Positions 1 through 10,789 of a stretch of DNA of 64,000 bases are shown in pieces (the stretch's first letter is position 1; every line of letters starts with the position of its first letter). The stretch lies in assembly GCA_963277665.1 (NCBI GenBank), contig OY728147.1, forward strand, positions 1,262,253,424 through 1,262,317,423. The letters run 5' to 3'. The position numbers and the translations under genes are program-made. The notes under the pieces were generated by a model. The model made no database searches. It worked only from the letters and a program-made list of their open reading frames with translations, and was not told the DNA's origin. This DNA is from Viscum album (Eukaryota; Streptophyta; Magnoliopsida; Santalales; Viscaceae).

Positions 1-461
1 CTATGCCTTATCCCAATGTTGTGCTCTCTTGGATCATATTATTTGATTCTATTATGATCCATGTCTTATAAAATGCCAAGATTTATTCCATGACTCAATT
101 TTATGATATATGATATCCCAGGTATATTTTTTAAATGTTATTCTCATGTTCTCTTACCATTATGCACATGTTATGTTGATATATCTCTATTTTATCCTTA
201 CTGAGTAGTTGAGCTCACCATTTCTTATGTTTCCTTTACCCAAGTAATGAAGAAAGGTATTATGTATTATGTGTCTAAGAAGGGTTATAGTTATTAATAA
301 ATTATAGTTAGATGATGTAGTTCACTTATGAACCAGTTTTTTATGTGTCTATGTTTCTAAAGGCACTAGACCTAAATGATTCTATCATAAATCATTATTT
401 TATTTAATGAATGTTCATCTATTTAGATGTTATATATGTATTAAATGCATGGGTTGTTATA
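1..461 (+). mobile_element. T1: end of the 5' LTR of a Ty3/gypsy retrotransposon
   Basis: The stretch ends in GGGTTGTTATA, a decayed form of the usual GGGTGTTACA LTR end, and is followed at once by a decayed tRNA-Met primer site. At 200-230 it has CCTTACTGAGTAGTTGAGCT followed by CACC. A matching block lies about 300 bp from the end of the G1 LTR, where it reads CTTACTGAGC and later GCTCATCCC on the reverse strand. This block marks the LTR tail of this group. The LTR start is outside the window. Assignment to the Tekay/Del-like chromovirus group is inference from the LTR ends and from the polyprotein fragments that follow. Confidence 0.55.
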
Positions 462-462
462 T

Positions 463-477
463 TTGGTATTATACTAA
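463..477 (+). other. T1 primer binding site (decayed, tRNA-Met type)
   Basis: TTGGTATTATACTAA matches the plant initiator tRNA-Met complement TGGTATCAGAGC with several C-to-T or G-to-A type changes. It sits directly after the LTR end, where reverse transcription would be primed. Confidence 0.5.
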
Positions 478-994
478 GGTTTTATTAAACCTATAGAAAC
501 TAGGATGGGAAAAATTTAGCGAGATCCATAGGGATTTATCTAGGGATATATCTAAGTATAAGTGTAACGAAATGCTAGAGTGTATAAAAATATCCTAGAA
601 TATTGTTAAAGGATAGAGTGATTGGTTTTCAAGTAATTACATCCCTATCTAGATAATACAAGTGGATGTGTCTCTGACATAGTTGTACCCAGTGGTAATA
701 ACTCCAAAAAGGGCACATTAAGCTAGACTCAATCATCACCTGGTGCATGACAATGTGCCTTACTATACACCTAGTTTGAAACTCTTAGGGATATGTTTTG
801 GAAATTCAAAAACTCTTTATAAACCATCATTATGGATTTTAATATATGATTACCATGAATTAACTAAGTTAAACCTAAGGTTTCATAGTTTGAAAATAAG
901 GTTTCATGATTTATAAATACTATAAATTATTTTTCATGATTATGTGATTTTCCACTATGATTATTGTTTCTCACACTACAATGTTTTTTAGTTG
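478..994 (+). other. T1 untranslated leader with acceptor-like AG before gag
   Basis: No coding signal is visible between the primer site and the gag start. The leader ends with a T-rich run and AG at 990-991 (ATGTTTTTTAG), three bases before the gag ATG. The same T-rich-AG-ATG layout occurs before the T4 gag at 54719, so this may be a 3' splice site. That is an inference. Confidence 0.35.
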
Positions 995-1893
995 ATGGCT
1001 AGAACCTTAAGGAATAATGTTAATGACAAATATGATAGAAAATTCAATGATTTTCCTCCCAAGAAACCAAATTTTATGGGAGTTGGAATACAAAATATCA
1101 TTGTTATTATCACAAAGCTTTCTCAAACTATGAATCATGATGAACTTACAAAAATTCAAAGGAGGGGACAAAATATTGTTAAGTCCTTCATGAGGAAATG
1201 CCCACTGTATTTTAGTGGTTCCACTGATCACCTAGTTACTAAGAAATGGATCATTACCATTGAAAAGATATTTTCCCATTCACCAGTGTTTGGATCATGA
1301 AAAAAATCATTTTGGTTGTCTATTATTTGGAAGGTGAAGAATATAAATGGTGGAATATTATTATAAATACGAGTCAACAAGTTGAAAATGAAATTACAGA
1401 ATGGGATGAGTTTAAGAAATTATTTTTAGATAATTTATTTCCTAATATTCCTCACATGAAAATAGATAAGGAATTCCTTGAGTTAAATAATAAGGATAAT
1501 GAATTTGTTGGTACCCAAGAAGAAAATTTTATAAGAATTTAAATGTATGATTTTGGTATTATCAACCAACCTAGAAGTAAGTTTGATTGATTCTTATATG
1601 GATTAAAACCAAGTATCCGAATGGAATTTTCCATAAGGGACTTTAATAACTATAAATAAATTTTTTTATGAACTATCAAGGTTGAAATGAATATTGTATT
1701 TACCCCTGAATCACATGGTTTTGATAAGAAAAGAAAGATAGAATTTAAATTAAACTCTAAAAACCATGGAGCTAAGAATATGATATTTTCTTCATGATCA
1801 ATGTATATAAGGAAACATAGAAAAAAGTTTCACAAGAGGACTTGTAAATGTTTCAAGTTTGTAAGGGAAGGTCATCGAGAAATTGATTGCTGA
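995..1893 (+). pseudogene. T1 gag pseudogene (capsid domain and zinc knuckle)
   Basis: Gag would package the element RNA into virus-like particles. The first reading block (ATG at 995, MARTLRNNVNDKY) runs to 1300 and contains PLYFSGSTDHLVTKKWI, matching the usual P..F.G..D...A..W motif before EKIF. The second block, 1297-1542 in another frame, has YYLEGEEYKWW, then EWDEFKKLF and FLELN, the standard retrotransposon gag pattern. A frameshift therefore falls at about 1297. A zinc knuckle lies at 1831-1890 (CFKFVREGHREIDC). Its second cysteine is phenylalanine, so it could not bind zinc normally. Stops follow at 1540 and 1891. The family assignment is secure; the gene is dead. Confidence 0.8.
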
Positions 1894-2039
1894 AGTGATG
1901 GGATGAAGTTAGCTAATGATGTGAATAGAGAGAAAGCTCCATAGAATTCAAAACCTCTACTATAGTGGTTCAAATTCATGGAGTATGGGAATTATTCTAA
2001 CTAGTGAATAATTTTAAAGGTTAATTATTATGATCAATT

Positions 2040-2480
2040 TCAGTTTCCAATTATATTGATAGGCAAATATAAATCTCATGCGATCACTATTTCTAATAAG
2101 AGGTGAGATAATGATATGGTGAAAGGTACACCTACCATCCACTCTAGAAATTATAATATATTATTTAACTCTAGATCTACCCACTCTTTTATATCTGAAT
2201 AATTTGATAAGGGTACAATTTTTTTTACTTGAATGATTAGATTTTAAATTAGTAGTGAAAACCCAAAATGGAATGATTATTGAAACTTAATTCTATTATT
2301 CTTCTCTAGTTGAAGTTTGTGAAAATGTGATTCCTAAAAATCTCATTATTCTATCTCTAGTTGAATTTGATTTTATCTTAGGCATATATTGGATTTATCT
2401 TTATAAATCCCACATCAATTGTTGAGGAAGGGAAATCAAGTTTGATATTCCAAACTAACCAAGGATTGTTTATGAATGTG
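2040..2480 (+). pseudogene. T1 aspartic protease remnant
   Basis: This part of pol would cut the polyprotein. At 2158-2195 the frame reads ILFNSRSTHSFISE, where the family has LFDSGATHSFIS. The catalytic Asp is Asn and the following Gly is Arg, both single G-to-A changes, so the enzyme is dead. Further on, at about 2337-2450, KNLIILSLVEFDFILGIYWI followed by a Y.S.I.C block and F.IP matches the family's LI.L...FD.ILGMDWL segment. Stops and frame changes interrupt it. Gag lies upstream and reverse transcriptase remnants lie downstream. Confidence 0.7.
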
Positions 2481-2529
2481 ATGATAAATATGAACTTCCG
2501 ATTTAAATCACATCCATTGTATTGGTATT

Positions 2530-2900
2530 GATTCCTATTAAAAAGGGATATTTATCCTAGATAGTTGGGGATAAACTCAACATCAATGATATTCCTATTG
2601 TCTGGGAATTTTTTCATGCCTTTGTAGAAGAGTTTCATAGTCTTACAATGAATAATGAAGTTGAGTTCTCAATTGAACACATACCTGGTGCCACACAATT
2701 TTCAAAGATATAGAAGAATTATGTTTACCGAGAAAGGCATAATATATATACTAGTTATAAAAGTTTCAAGTATATATTCACATATAATGATTTGAATATG
2801 AACCATATAAGAAGGTTGAATTTGATTAAATATTACGACTTCTCAATACATTACCACCTTAGTAGAGTGAACAAGGTGGCCAATGATTTTAGTTGAAATA
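2530..2900 (+). pseudogene. T1 reverse transcriptase start fused to RNase H end (core deleted)
   Basis: The block at about 2570-2695 contains IPIVWEFFHAF and EVEFSIEHIPGATQ, matching the conserved stretch just before the reverse transcriptase fingers (VV..F.DVFP...REVEFSI.L.PG). Within about 50 bp the sequence jumps to YTSYKSFKYIFTYNDLNM, RRLNLIKYYDFSIHYH and NKVANDFS (about 2740-2895), which is the end of the RNase H domain. The whole catalytic core, including the YxDD box, is missing. This looks like one internal deletion of more than 1 kb. The remnant therefore cannot encode a polymerase. Confidence 0.7.
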
Positions 2901-3049
2901 CTCATACTACATCATCTATGATGAGAATCAAAATAGATACAATTTTTATATATTATAAAATTATGGATCTAGAAATTGTGAAGGAAGGTATAAAATATTA
3001 TATTTATCATATGAAAGTTCAATCGTCAATCCAAGTGAAGATTAATTAG

Positions 3050-3960
3050 GTAGAGAAGGATGATGTAGAGCTGTAGAAGAATGTTATAAATGTTCCTGTG
3101 TTTAACCTTGATTATGATGGAATGATATGGTTCATGAACTGCGTATGTGTTCCATCCATACTAGATTTATAGAATGATATATTAGAGGAAGCTCATAGTT
3201 ATTAATTCTCTATTCATCCTAAAATAAAAAATATTTTCATATCAGTGCTTGATATATCATTAAGTTAAGGATGAGAGACAAAATTATAAGGGGATGTTAT
3301 AACCATTACCCATACCTGAATAGAAATGGGATAACATCACCATAGTATTTTTCAACAGAATCCCTAAAATTTCGAAAGGGTATAATGATACATGGGTAGT
3401 AGTTGATCACCATAAAAAGTAAAAAAACTTCATCACTATCATATAATATTTATCTTCAGATCATCTTGGAATAATATATATTATAAAATTGGTAAGGTTG
3501 TATGGAGAAAAATATTCTATTATATTTGATCAAGATCTGAGGTTTACCTAAAAATTCTAGTGAATTATTTAGTAAGATATGGATATAAAGTTGAGCTTAA
3601 TCACTTCATATTATTCTCAAATAGATGTTTAGTATGAGAGAAAAATTCAAACCCTATAGGATATATTGAGATATTTTTCTTTTGTATTTCAAAGGTGGTT
3701 GTGATCAACACCTTCCTCTAGTTGAGTTTTATTACAAAAAATAGATTTCACTCGAGCATTCAGATGGATCATTATGAAGACCTCTATGGAAAGAAGTTTA
3801 GAACACCAACATGTTGGGATGATGTTGGATAAAGAAAGCTATTGGGAACTAAAATATCTGAGTAAATAACAGAGAATTTAAAATCCATTAAGCATCACAT
3901 CAAGGTAGCTTAGATTTATCAGAAATGTTATGCTGGAAATCATCATTGTGATCTATAGTG
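3050..3960 (+). pseudogene. T1 integrase remnant
   Basis: Integrase would insert the DNA copy. The region before the zinc-binding domain is seen at 3060-3230 (VPVFNLDYDGMIWFMN, CVCVPSILDL, ILEEAHSY, FSIHPKIKNIF). The catalytic core follows at about 3390-3830: KLVRLYGEKYSIIFDQDLRF retains the second catalytic Asp, and SYYSQIDV and YERKIQTL match the family's HPQTDGQSER.IQTL. RTPTCWDDVG at about 3800 matches the usual R.P.CW.E.G. Many in-frame stops replace Trp, Gln and Glu codons. The first and last catalytic acids were not placed with confidence. Confidence 0.75.
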
Positions 3961-4385
3961 TGAATTAGGTGAAAAGGTTTTTCTATAAATATATCTATGG
4001 AAAAAGGTTATGAGATTCGAGAAAAAAGGAAAGATAATACCGAGGTATATTGGACCTTTTGATATTCTTTACCGAGTAAGGATATTTTCTTTTCTCTTGG
4101 CGCTTCCACCAAACCTCACTCAAGTCCACGATATGTTCCATGTGTCTCTCATGAGGAAGTAAAAAAACAATCCTTCAAATGTAATAAAATTATAATTCAT
4201 AACAATGGGTCATGATCTATCTTACGAGGGAAAACTATTGGATATTATAGATCATATAGAGAATTTTCTATGAAGCAAAATCACTCACATATTCAAGGTT
4301 TTATGGAGAAACCACTAACTTGAGGAAGCTAGGTGGGAACATGAGGATATAATGAGGTAGATGTATCCTATGTTTTCTATGTAAA
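3961..4385 (+). pseudogene. T1 integrase C-terminal and chromodomain-like end of pol
   Basis: GEKVFL is followed by KVMRFEKKGKIIPRYIGPFD, and then by LALPPNLTQVHDMFHVSLMR and K at 4097-4161. These are the most conserved blocks of the gypsy integrase C-terminal (GPY/F) domain. After a stop the sequence continues with DLSYEGKLLDIIDHIE, IFKVLWRNH and EEARWEHED, which match the chromodomain-like tail in which EATWE is diagnostic. The frame is broken repeatedly. The next sequence is the polypurine tract and 3' LTR, the expected order. Confidence 0.8.
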
Positions 4386-4410
4386 ATTGATATAATTTAA
4401 AGGGAAAGAT

Positions 4411-4430
4411 TCATTTTAATGTGGGTATAA
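4411..4430 (+). other. T1 polypurine tract region
   Basis: TCATTTTAATGTGGGTATAA directly precedes TGTAACAACC. It corresponds to the family's TTTTAAGGGGGGTAGAA just before the 3' LTR, with G-to-A and G-to-T decay in the G run. Confidence 0.55.
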
Positions 4431-5448
4431 TGTAACAACCTAAAATTTTATCATTTTTTTTAAAATATATTTAATTGTTTGATAGATTGTGTTATAAACA
4501 ACATTGAGTTTTAGAAAATCACAATATTCCTTTAATATTATTATTTAAAAATGAACATTATAACCAAGCTATTAAAAGTGGAAGTATGAATATGAATAAA
4601 TAAATATTCAAAAATTAAGTATAATGATTTTATGTAAAGAAAACATATTGATAAAAGGTATATAATTTTATATTAAAGTATTCATATGCTTCGAAAATAC
4701 ATTTTCTCAAAAAAAGATGTTTTTTTTGAAAAAATAATAAAAGTAATATTTTACACTTTTATAAAATTTATTTTAATAAATTAAATTAAATTTTTAAATC
4801 AAAATTACAACATTATTTTTGAGTTAATTTTTGATAATTTTCTGAAAACATTAGTTTTTCGATGAATAATGAAAACTACTGATTTTTATTAAAAAATCAA
4901 TTTTCTTTTAAAGCATTTAATAGTTCAATTTTGGTTTAAAATAGTTCTAAAAGTAATATTAGATAAATTATATTTTTTAATCCAATTTATGTAATCATAA
5001 ATAATTTTATGTTAAAATTCAATATAAAACCTTTTATAAAAATAAAAAAAATTCTTTGGAAAACCACCTTTTCATCACGTCTGTGGGTATAGTTTTAAAT
5101 TAAATTACCCCCCTTATATGAATTTAATTTTAATAAATAGATTAAATATTTTAAATAATCATAATTAATATTAAATAATTATGTCAAATTAATTTTTTCA
5201 TAATGAATGGTAAATATAGTAAAAATTATTTACCATAGTTAAGGTTAGAACGGGTTTACCAGGGGTTAAACTAAAATGATAAGCTATAAAATGACATAAA
5301 ATATTATCCAATTAATATTTTATGGAAATATTTAGTCCTTATATAATCTAAGGTTTTATTATGATCCATTTTGGTTCCTTTTTTCATGAGTAAAATTCAC
5401 GGATAACTTTTTCTTTCGAAAAATTACAAGTGTGTCCTCTCTCCCACT

Positions 5449-5455
5449 TATAAAA
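5449..5455 (+). promoter_or_regulatory. TATA box in T1 LTR
   Basis: CACTTATAAAAGGGCACC lies 1,018 bp into the LTR and is followed by a pyrimidine-rich CTCTCATCTCC stretch. The same CACTTATAAA context occurs in both T4 LTRs, and G1 has the related CTTATAAAAGG. Confidence 0.65.
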
Positions 5456-5623
5456 GGGCACCCCTCTCATCTCCACTTCTTGCTTACTAAGATTTTTGTT
5501 AAGATAATACCTACAAAAATAACATGATTAATTTCATTCCTATATCTTAGAGGCATTATTTTTTTTATAAAACCCTCATATGAAGGCCTTTTGGTGTTGA
5601 CCTAAGGAGGTTGTTTGAAGAAG

Positions 5624-5631
5624 AGGTATCG
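5624..5631 (+). promoter_or_regulatory. Predicted splice donor in T1 LTR leader
   Basis: AGGTATCG has GT at 5626, 177 bp after the TATA box. Donor-like GT sites occur 170, 175 and 176 bp after the TATA box in the T4 and G1 LTRs. The constant spacing is the evidence; splicing itself is inferred. Confidence 0.4.
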
Positions 5632-5778
5632 TTATTAACTGAATTTTTTATTTTATTTCTTCTTCCACCTGATTAAAATATTATAGTACTATGATTATAT
5701 AATAATATTGGTATATAACACATAATAAAATGTTATTATTTTAATGGAATAACCTATATTCATATCCTCTTCCATCAA

Positions 5779-6225
5779 ATGAGAAACAAAATAGTCGATC
5801 GTGTGTACGATGGACTACTACCACACAAATCAATGTAATTTGTTTTCCCTCACCACCAAACACGGATGGAGATAATGATGGATTTAATGTTTATAAATGA
5901 TATTTATGAATTTTTTTTTTGGAATTATAATATCACATATACCTTATTACCTTCCAATCTCTTGGAAAATTATAATGTCACTCGTGCGTACAAGCGAACT
6001 ACCACCTCCATGAAGCGATGTGACACATTTTCAATTTATTTTGACTTGGATGGTAATAAAAATAAATAAAATGAATATAAATGATATTTATGATATGAAA
6101 ATGATTCGATAAAGGTGAATTAATATATACATTTATTTTATTCCATCCACCTAGAAAATTGAAACAACATTCATGCGTACGTATGGCTTATCATCTCCTG
6201 GAATGATGTAATTCATTTTCTATCT
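5779..6225 (+). repeat. Three tandem LTR modules (T1)
   Basis: Modules lie at about 5779-5848, 5963-6033 and 6153-6225, spaced 184 and 190 bp. Each has a core such as GTGTACGATGGACTACTACC, GCGTACAAGCGAACTACCAC or CATGCGTACGTATGGCTTAT, followed by a CTCC.TGAA-like stretch and ATT.ATTTTC. The third closely matches the reverse complement of the G1 modules. The spacer between them is AT-rich with a repeated TGAATATAAATGATATTTAT. Confidence 0.6.
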
Positions 6226-6560
6226 CTAACTTTAATGGATTACTATAAATACATGTATAGTGAATATAAATGATATTTATATCATGTATAATATTCTATA
6301 TATGATTTAACCATTATCAAAGTGAATAGAACAGAAATATCAAAATAAAATATACATGAAAAATGAAGTAGTTATTACCCAACATGTGATTGTAACAAGG
6401 AATTGTTAATAAATAGGTAATAAAAGGTCATAAGTAAATAATATATGGTATGATATATATGAGTATGGTTATTTAATATATGTATAATTAACTTATATTT
6501 ATTATTTATGAGTTCATTTTTTTCATGGAAATTTTAAAATTTTAATTGTTGAATGTCAAT

Positions 6561-6715
6561 TATTATTAGTGGAAAACACCCATGTTTTAATTAATAATAA
6601 TCATTTTGGGTATTTATATTTAATTAGAATTTTTATAAATAGAAATAAAATTGAATTAAAATACTTTTTGAATTTTTATTTTTATTTTTAATATTATTTT
6701 GTTTATTTTTTATAG
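6561..6715. other. AT-rich stretch, nothing recognised
   Basis: Low-complexity A/T sequence between the fading T1 LTR homology and the GC-rich patch. I see no coding or repeat signal. Confidence 0.4.
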
Positions 6716-7020
6716 GTGTAAATTGCAAAGGAAGGACCTTTATCCAAAAAAACGGGCCAAGAACTAGCTAGCACTCAACCAAAGGGGAAAACCACATAGT
6801 AGGCCCATAAGGATCACTGGCCAAGACCAGCCTCGATAAGGTTGTGAAATTGGGGAAGGCCACTATGAAAGTTGGTATAGGGGTGGATAGGAGCACAGAT
6901 AGCATGCCGACACATGGGGGGAGGGTCCACACAGCAACCAGAGAATCAATCACTGGTACAGGGGGGAATGAAAAATGGAAGGTGTCCTTCAAAACTAGTC
7001 CAACTTAATTGGGATGGTAT
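6716..7020. other. GC-rich patch of unknown origin
   Basis: This roughly 300-bp block is far richer in G than its surroundings (GGGGGGAGGGTCCACACAGC and similar). It starts after a T-rich run, TTTTTATAGGTG, which resembles a splice acceptor or polypyrimidine end. The reverse strand has an open frame of about 74 codons (6992 to 6768), but its composition looks incidental and I recognise no domain. It could be leader sequence of the Athila-like element downstream or a captured fragment. Confidence 0.3.
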
Positions 7021-8979
7021 TTAAGGTGTTAAAATATATATTAGAGGCAATTTACTTGTGTAATTGATATGATATTAATGGGTTATCCCTCATATTGTTT
7101 ACTTAAGCTGGGATGATGTCATTTCTCTATATTATCTTCCTCGGACATAAACTATGCCGCATCCCTCCACTATTTCACCATATAACCACTATCGCCACCA
7201 AGCTACGTCATAGCCCTATTCCTTTACATAGTAAAACACCATGGATGACCAAAGGGAGATCACAACTCCACTATATTATTGATGACCAATATGTTGTGTC
7301 CACGGTTGTGTGGCATAGTGGCCCTTGGGTATCTGAGCTTGTAAATTGCATTACAATGTGGTCTCACATGTTATTCAATAGATCCCTATATCCAAAAATG
7401 AATAAGAAATCACTATTTCATGGAGAAAAAGATACACTATTAGGATAAAAAAATAGAAAATAAACCAAAAAGAGGCTTTGGAATAGTGAGTTTTATGCAC
7501 CATTGAGGCACTGAAATTACTAGTGGTGAGGGGTTTTCTCAAAGAGCGAGTTACGTCCGTAGTCACTATTGATGCACCGTGACTAGTATGAATAAAAATA
7601 ATGGAAGATAGAATGTTCCTTGGATCTATCAACTAAACCATGTTACCTGTGTCTTGATAATAATAATAACACAAGCTACAATGAAGTACCTCCACTATGA
7701 TGTGCATGTGCCTCATTTGAAAGAACCACGATTTGGAAAGAGAATAGAGAGATAAGAGCTATGCTATTGACAGATGCACTTCAATATAGCCAACATGTAC
7801 ATTTCATGGATGTTCTAGAAGGAGGAACCCATACTATAGTGTTTAAATTTCAAACACTCAATTATTTCGGGCATCGTATAAGTAACTAGATGACCCTTAG
7901 GGAGTTATTTAAACAAGAACATACATGGTGGCCCAAGAACGGTATAAGGAGTTAAATCAAAACCATAAATCTTGGTATACCAACATGAAGATGAAATAAA
8001 TACTTAGTTAAGTGGAAATAATAATAAAAAAGGAAATACAGATTCACATTTTGAAATAATAGAGAGAGAATCATCTCAAATTGTATAAAAATAGAAGGAA
8101 GCTTCAGTGAACGGGGGTTGAACTTTTGGAGACATAAACAGAACTAGAGATAGAGGATACTATAGAATTTTGTTTCTATAATAGGTCATTTTTATTTTTC
8201 CATCTCCTGATGATGAAAATGAGGTGGTAATTCTTCCTATACCAAATAATGTAATGATGGGGAACTGTGATTAGTTTAGGATATTTCATGTAATTCATTT
8301 TTAATACAAGTTTTGTATTTACATTCTTCATCTTCTCAATATTACCCTCTTTTTAACGCACAACCAATGAATTCCAAGGAGGGTATGCTCTTTAAAAAAA
8401 TAAAAACTAGTTATCCCTCTCATGGAATAAAAAATGCACAAGTTAGGGATAACTGTGTTTAAATATAGTTTTGAACACCAACCTATGAATTAAACCAAAT
8501 ATTTGAGAGGGAAAAGGGAAATTCATAAAGTGAAGAGTAAAAAATATGATAGGAGGATTTATAAGGTTTAATTATGACATATTTTTAATTTAATCACATC
8601 AATTTTCAAATAAGTACATGATCCTACATTTTAATTTTCTTAGTATGTTCATCATCATCAAAGAAACCAAACTAATCAATTACCCATTCTCTTGTTTTTA
8701 TTAAATTTTCCTAAAAATTTCAAGACATTTATACACTTTTCTTAGTGGATTGACATTGGTATTCCACTATACAACATTTTAAAATATTAAGTGATAGTCG
8801 AGCACATAAATTTGTTCTTTAACATCCCTAAAAAATGTAATGACATTCTTGGCCAATGTCAAAACTAGCCTCATTTACAAGGAATATGAGATTGTTATGA
8901 TTAATGTTTTTTAAGATTTTTCCATTTATTTTTTTAAAGTTTTTCATATTTTTATACTTGGTCTAATTATGGTGTTATT
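7021..8979. other. Unassigned repeat-like DNA
   Basis: I found no domain, LTR boundary or RNA gene here. A forward open frame at 7113-7448 has no recognisable motif. Its position before an Athila-like gag makes it a candidate for that element's leader or gag N-terminal part, but I cannot support this from the sequence. Confidence 0.3.
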
Positions 8980-9229
8980 TCATGTTAAAATTTAGTGTAA
9001 AAATATTCTATAAGTGTAAAAAACAAGGAAAGAGATTCATGTCTCGATCCCAAGATCAAATTGAAAATTAGTAAAAAAAAACAGAACACACAAAAAGAAT
9101 TTGAAAATACAAAGGTTGGTAGAGAATAAATTCAAGGAGTAGGATATAGAGAAGTATAAGAAGTTGTACCCAGAGCAGTATAACGATTTCAAAGATGAAA
9201 CCAGAGGATACAATCACTTTTCAACTATG

Positions 9230-9850
9230 TAATACCCTTAAACCAATGGGTCCATTCTAGTATTTTGGTGCCTCCTGTTGCTTCCAAGAACATTGAGATA
9301 AATCCAATGATAAGAAGAATGATTACTCACTTAGTTAAATTCATTGGTATGTAACATAAAGATCCCAATTATACTATTGGTAGTTTCTTGGAACCATGAA
9401 CCATGCTTTAATTCAATAAAAACCCCAAAAATGTGGCGAGACTTCACATATTTAGATTCTTATTGAAGGATAGGGAAAACAAATGGATTCAGATTCTACC
9501 ACCACATTCAATCACCACCTGGGAGTAATTGGTAAGAAATTTCTTTATGAGGTTCTTTCTTCATTCTAAATCAACGTATTTATATGTAAGTATCCTTAAT
9601 TTTGAAAAATTCATTGAAAAATTATTGAATAATTATCTGGAGTGGTTTAAAAGTTTAATAAGATGATTCCCTCATCATGAAATCAAAATGTGGTTACTAA
9701 TTACTAAATTTTATAATGTATTGTCATAGGGTAATAGGTCAATAATTTATATAACTCCTGAAGGTTCATTGATGATGAAATCATCAGAATAATGTTATGA
9801 ATTGTTGGATGAAATGTCTAGAAATAGTTTCCAATAGCAACAGAACCATG
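9230..9850 (+). pseudogene. Athila-like gag pseudogene
   Basis: At 9433-9526 the frame reads VARLHIFRFLLKDRENKWIQ followed by ILPPHSITTWE. This matches the Athila-group gag block in which the family has RLRLFPFSL.D.A..WL, then LPP.SITTWEEL. It continues with NFFMRFFLHSKSTYLY and NFE. A second conserved block at about 9666-9830 gives FPHHEIKMWLLITKFYNVLS, ITPEGSLMMKSSE and YELLDEMSRN, matching the family's PHHG...W.....FY.GL and EA.ELLE.MA.N. Stops replace Gln, Trp and other codons. The lineage call is firm; the start is not defined. Confidence 0.75.
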
Positions 9851-10789
9851 GGAAGATAGTACAAGGTGCGAACATGGTAGAAAATAGTTGGGTTTCCACC
9901 CAAATGAATGATATGTCAATAAAATTTGATAAAATGATGGATAATAAATAACCATAGGGTATGTATTGAGAAGATTCTAATTAAATAGATTATAATAGGC
10001 AAAATTTTGTTTAGGGATATAGGCCATAACAACAAAAAAATAGCATAATCAAGCATAAGGATAAGGATTTCAGCCAATGAAACATGGATTTCAGCCCCAA
10101 TATTAAGTCCCAATACTCACAAGTTATTTCCACTCTTTAAAAGAGACCTTTTAACGTTTTATAACCACAATAGAAGCTTCTATGAAGGATTTGACAACCT
10201 ATTCTAATAATCAAAGAACAACCATCTAGGAGTTGAAATATGACTCAAGAAATCTACAAGCTTCCATGAAGAAATTAGAGATACAAGTTGGATATATTGT
10301 TAACCAATTAATGGAAATTCCAAGGGGATTCCTATTAGAAGACACATAAACTCTAGAATATGGTGAGATCAAATCTATCACGTTCATGAGTGAAAAAATA
10401 AAAATAAAAATTGATGAAAAATATGAAAAGTAGGATGAGGAATATCCAATGGAAGGAATAAAACTATTAAAATAAAAAAAAGAAAAATAAAAAGAAGTTA
10501 TAAAGTTTGTTTGAGAAGCTCAACCACCATATCGACCACCACCACCATTTTATGAATGAGTAATTCAAGAAAAATTCAACAAGAAGAGGTAAAAGCTCAT
10601 GGATATGTTCAAGAAGTAGAAAATCAATATTTTATTCATTGAGTAAATTGAAAACATCCCCACTTATACCAAGTTTGTGAATTAATTGGAGATAAACAAA
10701 AGTAATATGGAAGAATTGGAAACCACCCCTTTGATGGGATATTTCTTAGTAGTGGTTTTGTGAAGTATACTTAAGAAATTGTGTGATCC

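Larger units (their letters stand above)
4431..6560 (+). mobile_element. T1: 5' part of the 3' LTR
   Basis: It starts TGTAACAACC directly after the polypurine tract. The first 1 kb is AT-rich; a segment at about 4825-4880 (TTTTCTGAAAACA) aligns with T4 LTR sequence at 49265-49320. It carries a TATA box at 5449, a predicted splice donor at 5626 and three tandem modules at 5779-6225. Homology to T4 LTRs is still visible near 6400-6480, then fades. The LTR tail seen at 1-461 is not found downstream, so this LTR is truncated or interrupted near 6.5-6.7 kb. Confidence 0.65.

Noticed and set aside
1007..1231. Reverse-strand open frame opposite T1 gag
   Set aside because: Shadow of the forward gag block, which has clear family motifs.
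6768..6992. Reverse-strand open frame of 74 codons with hydrophobic stretches
   Set aside because: Derived from a GC-rich patch with long G runs; composition explains the Pro/Val/Ser bias and no family is recognised.
7113..7448. Forward open frame of 111 codons
   Set aside because: No recognisable domain, repeats or homologous gag pattern; length is possible by chance in a locally less AT-rich stretch.
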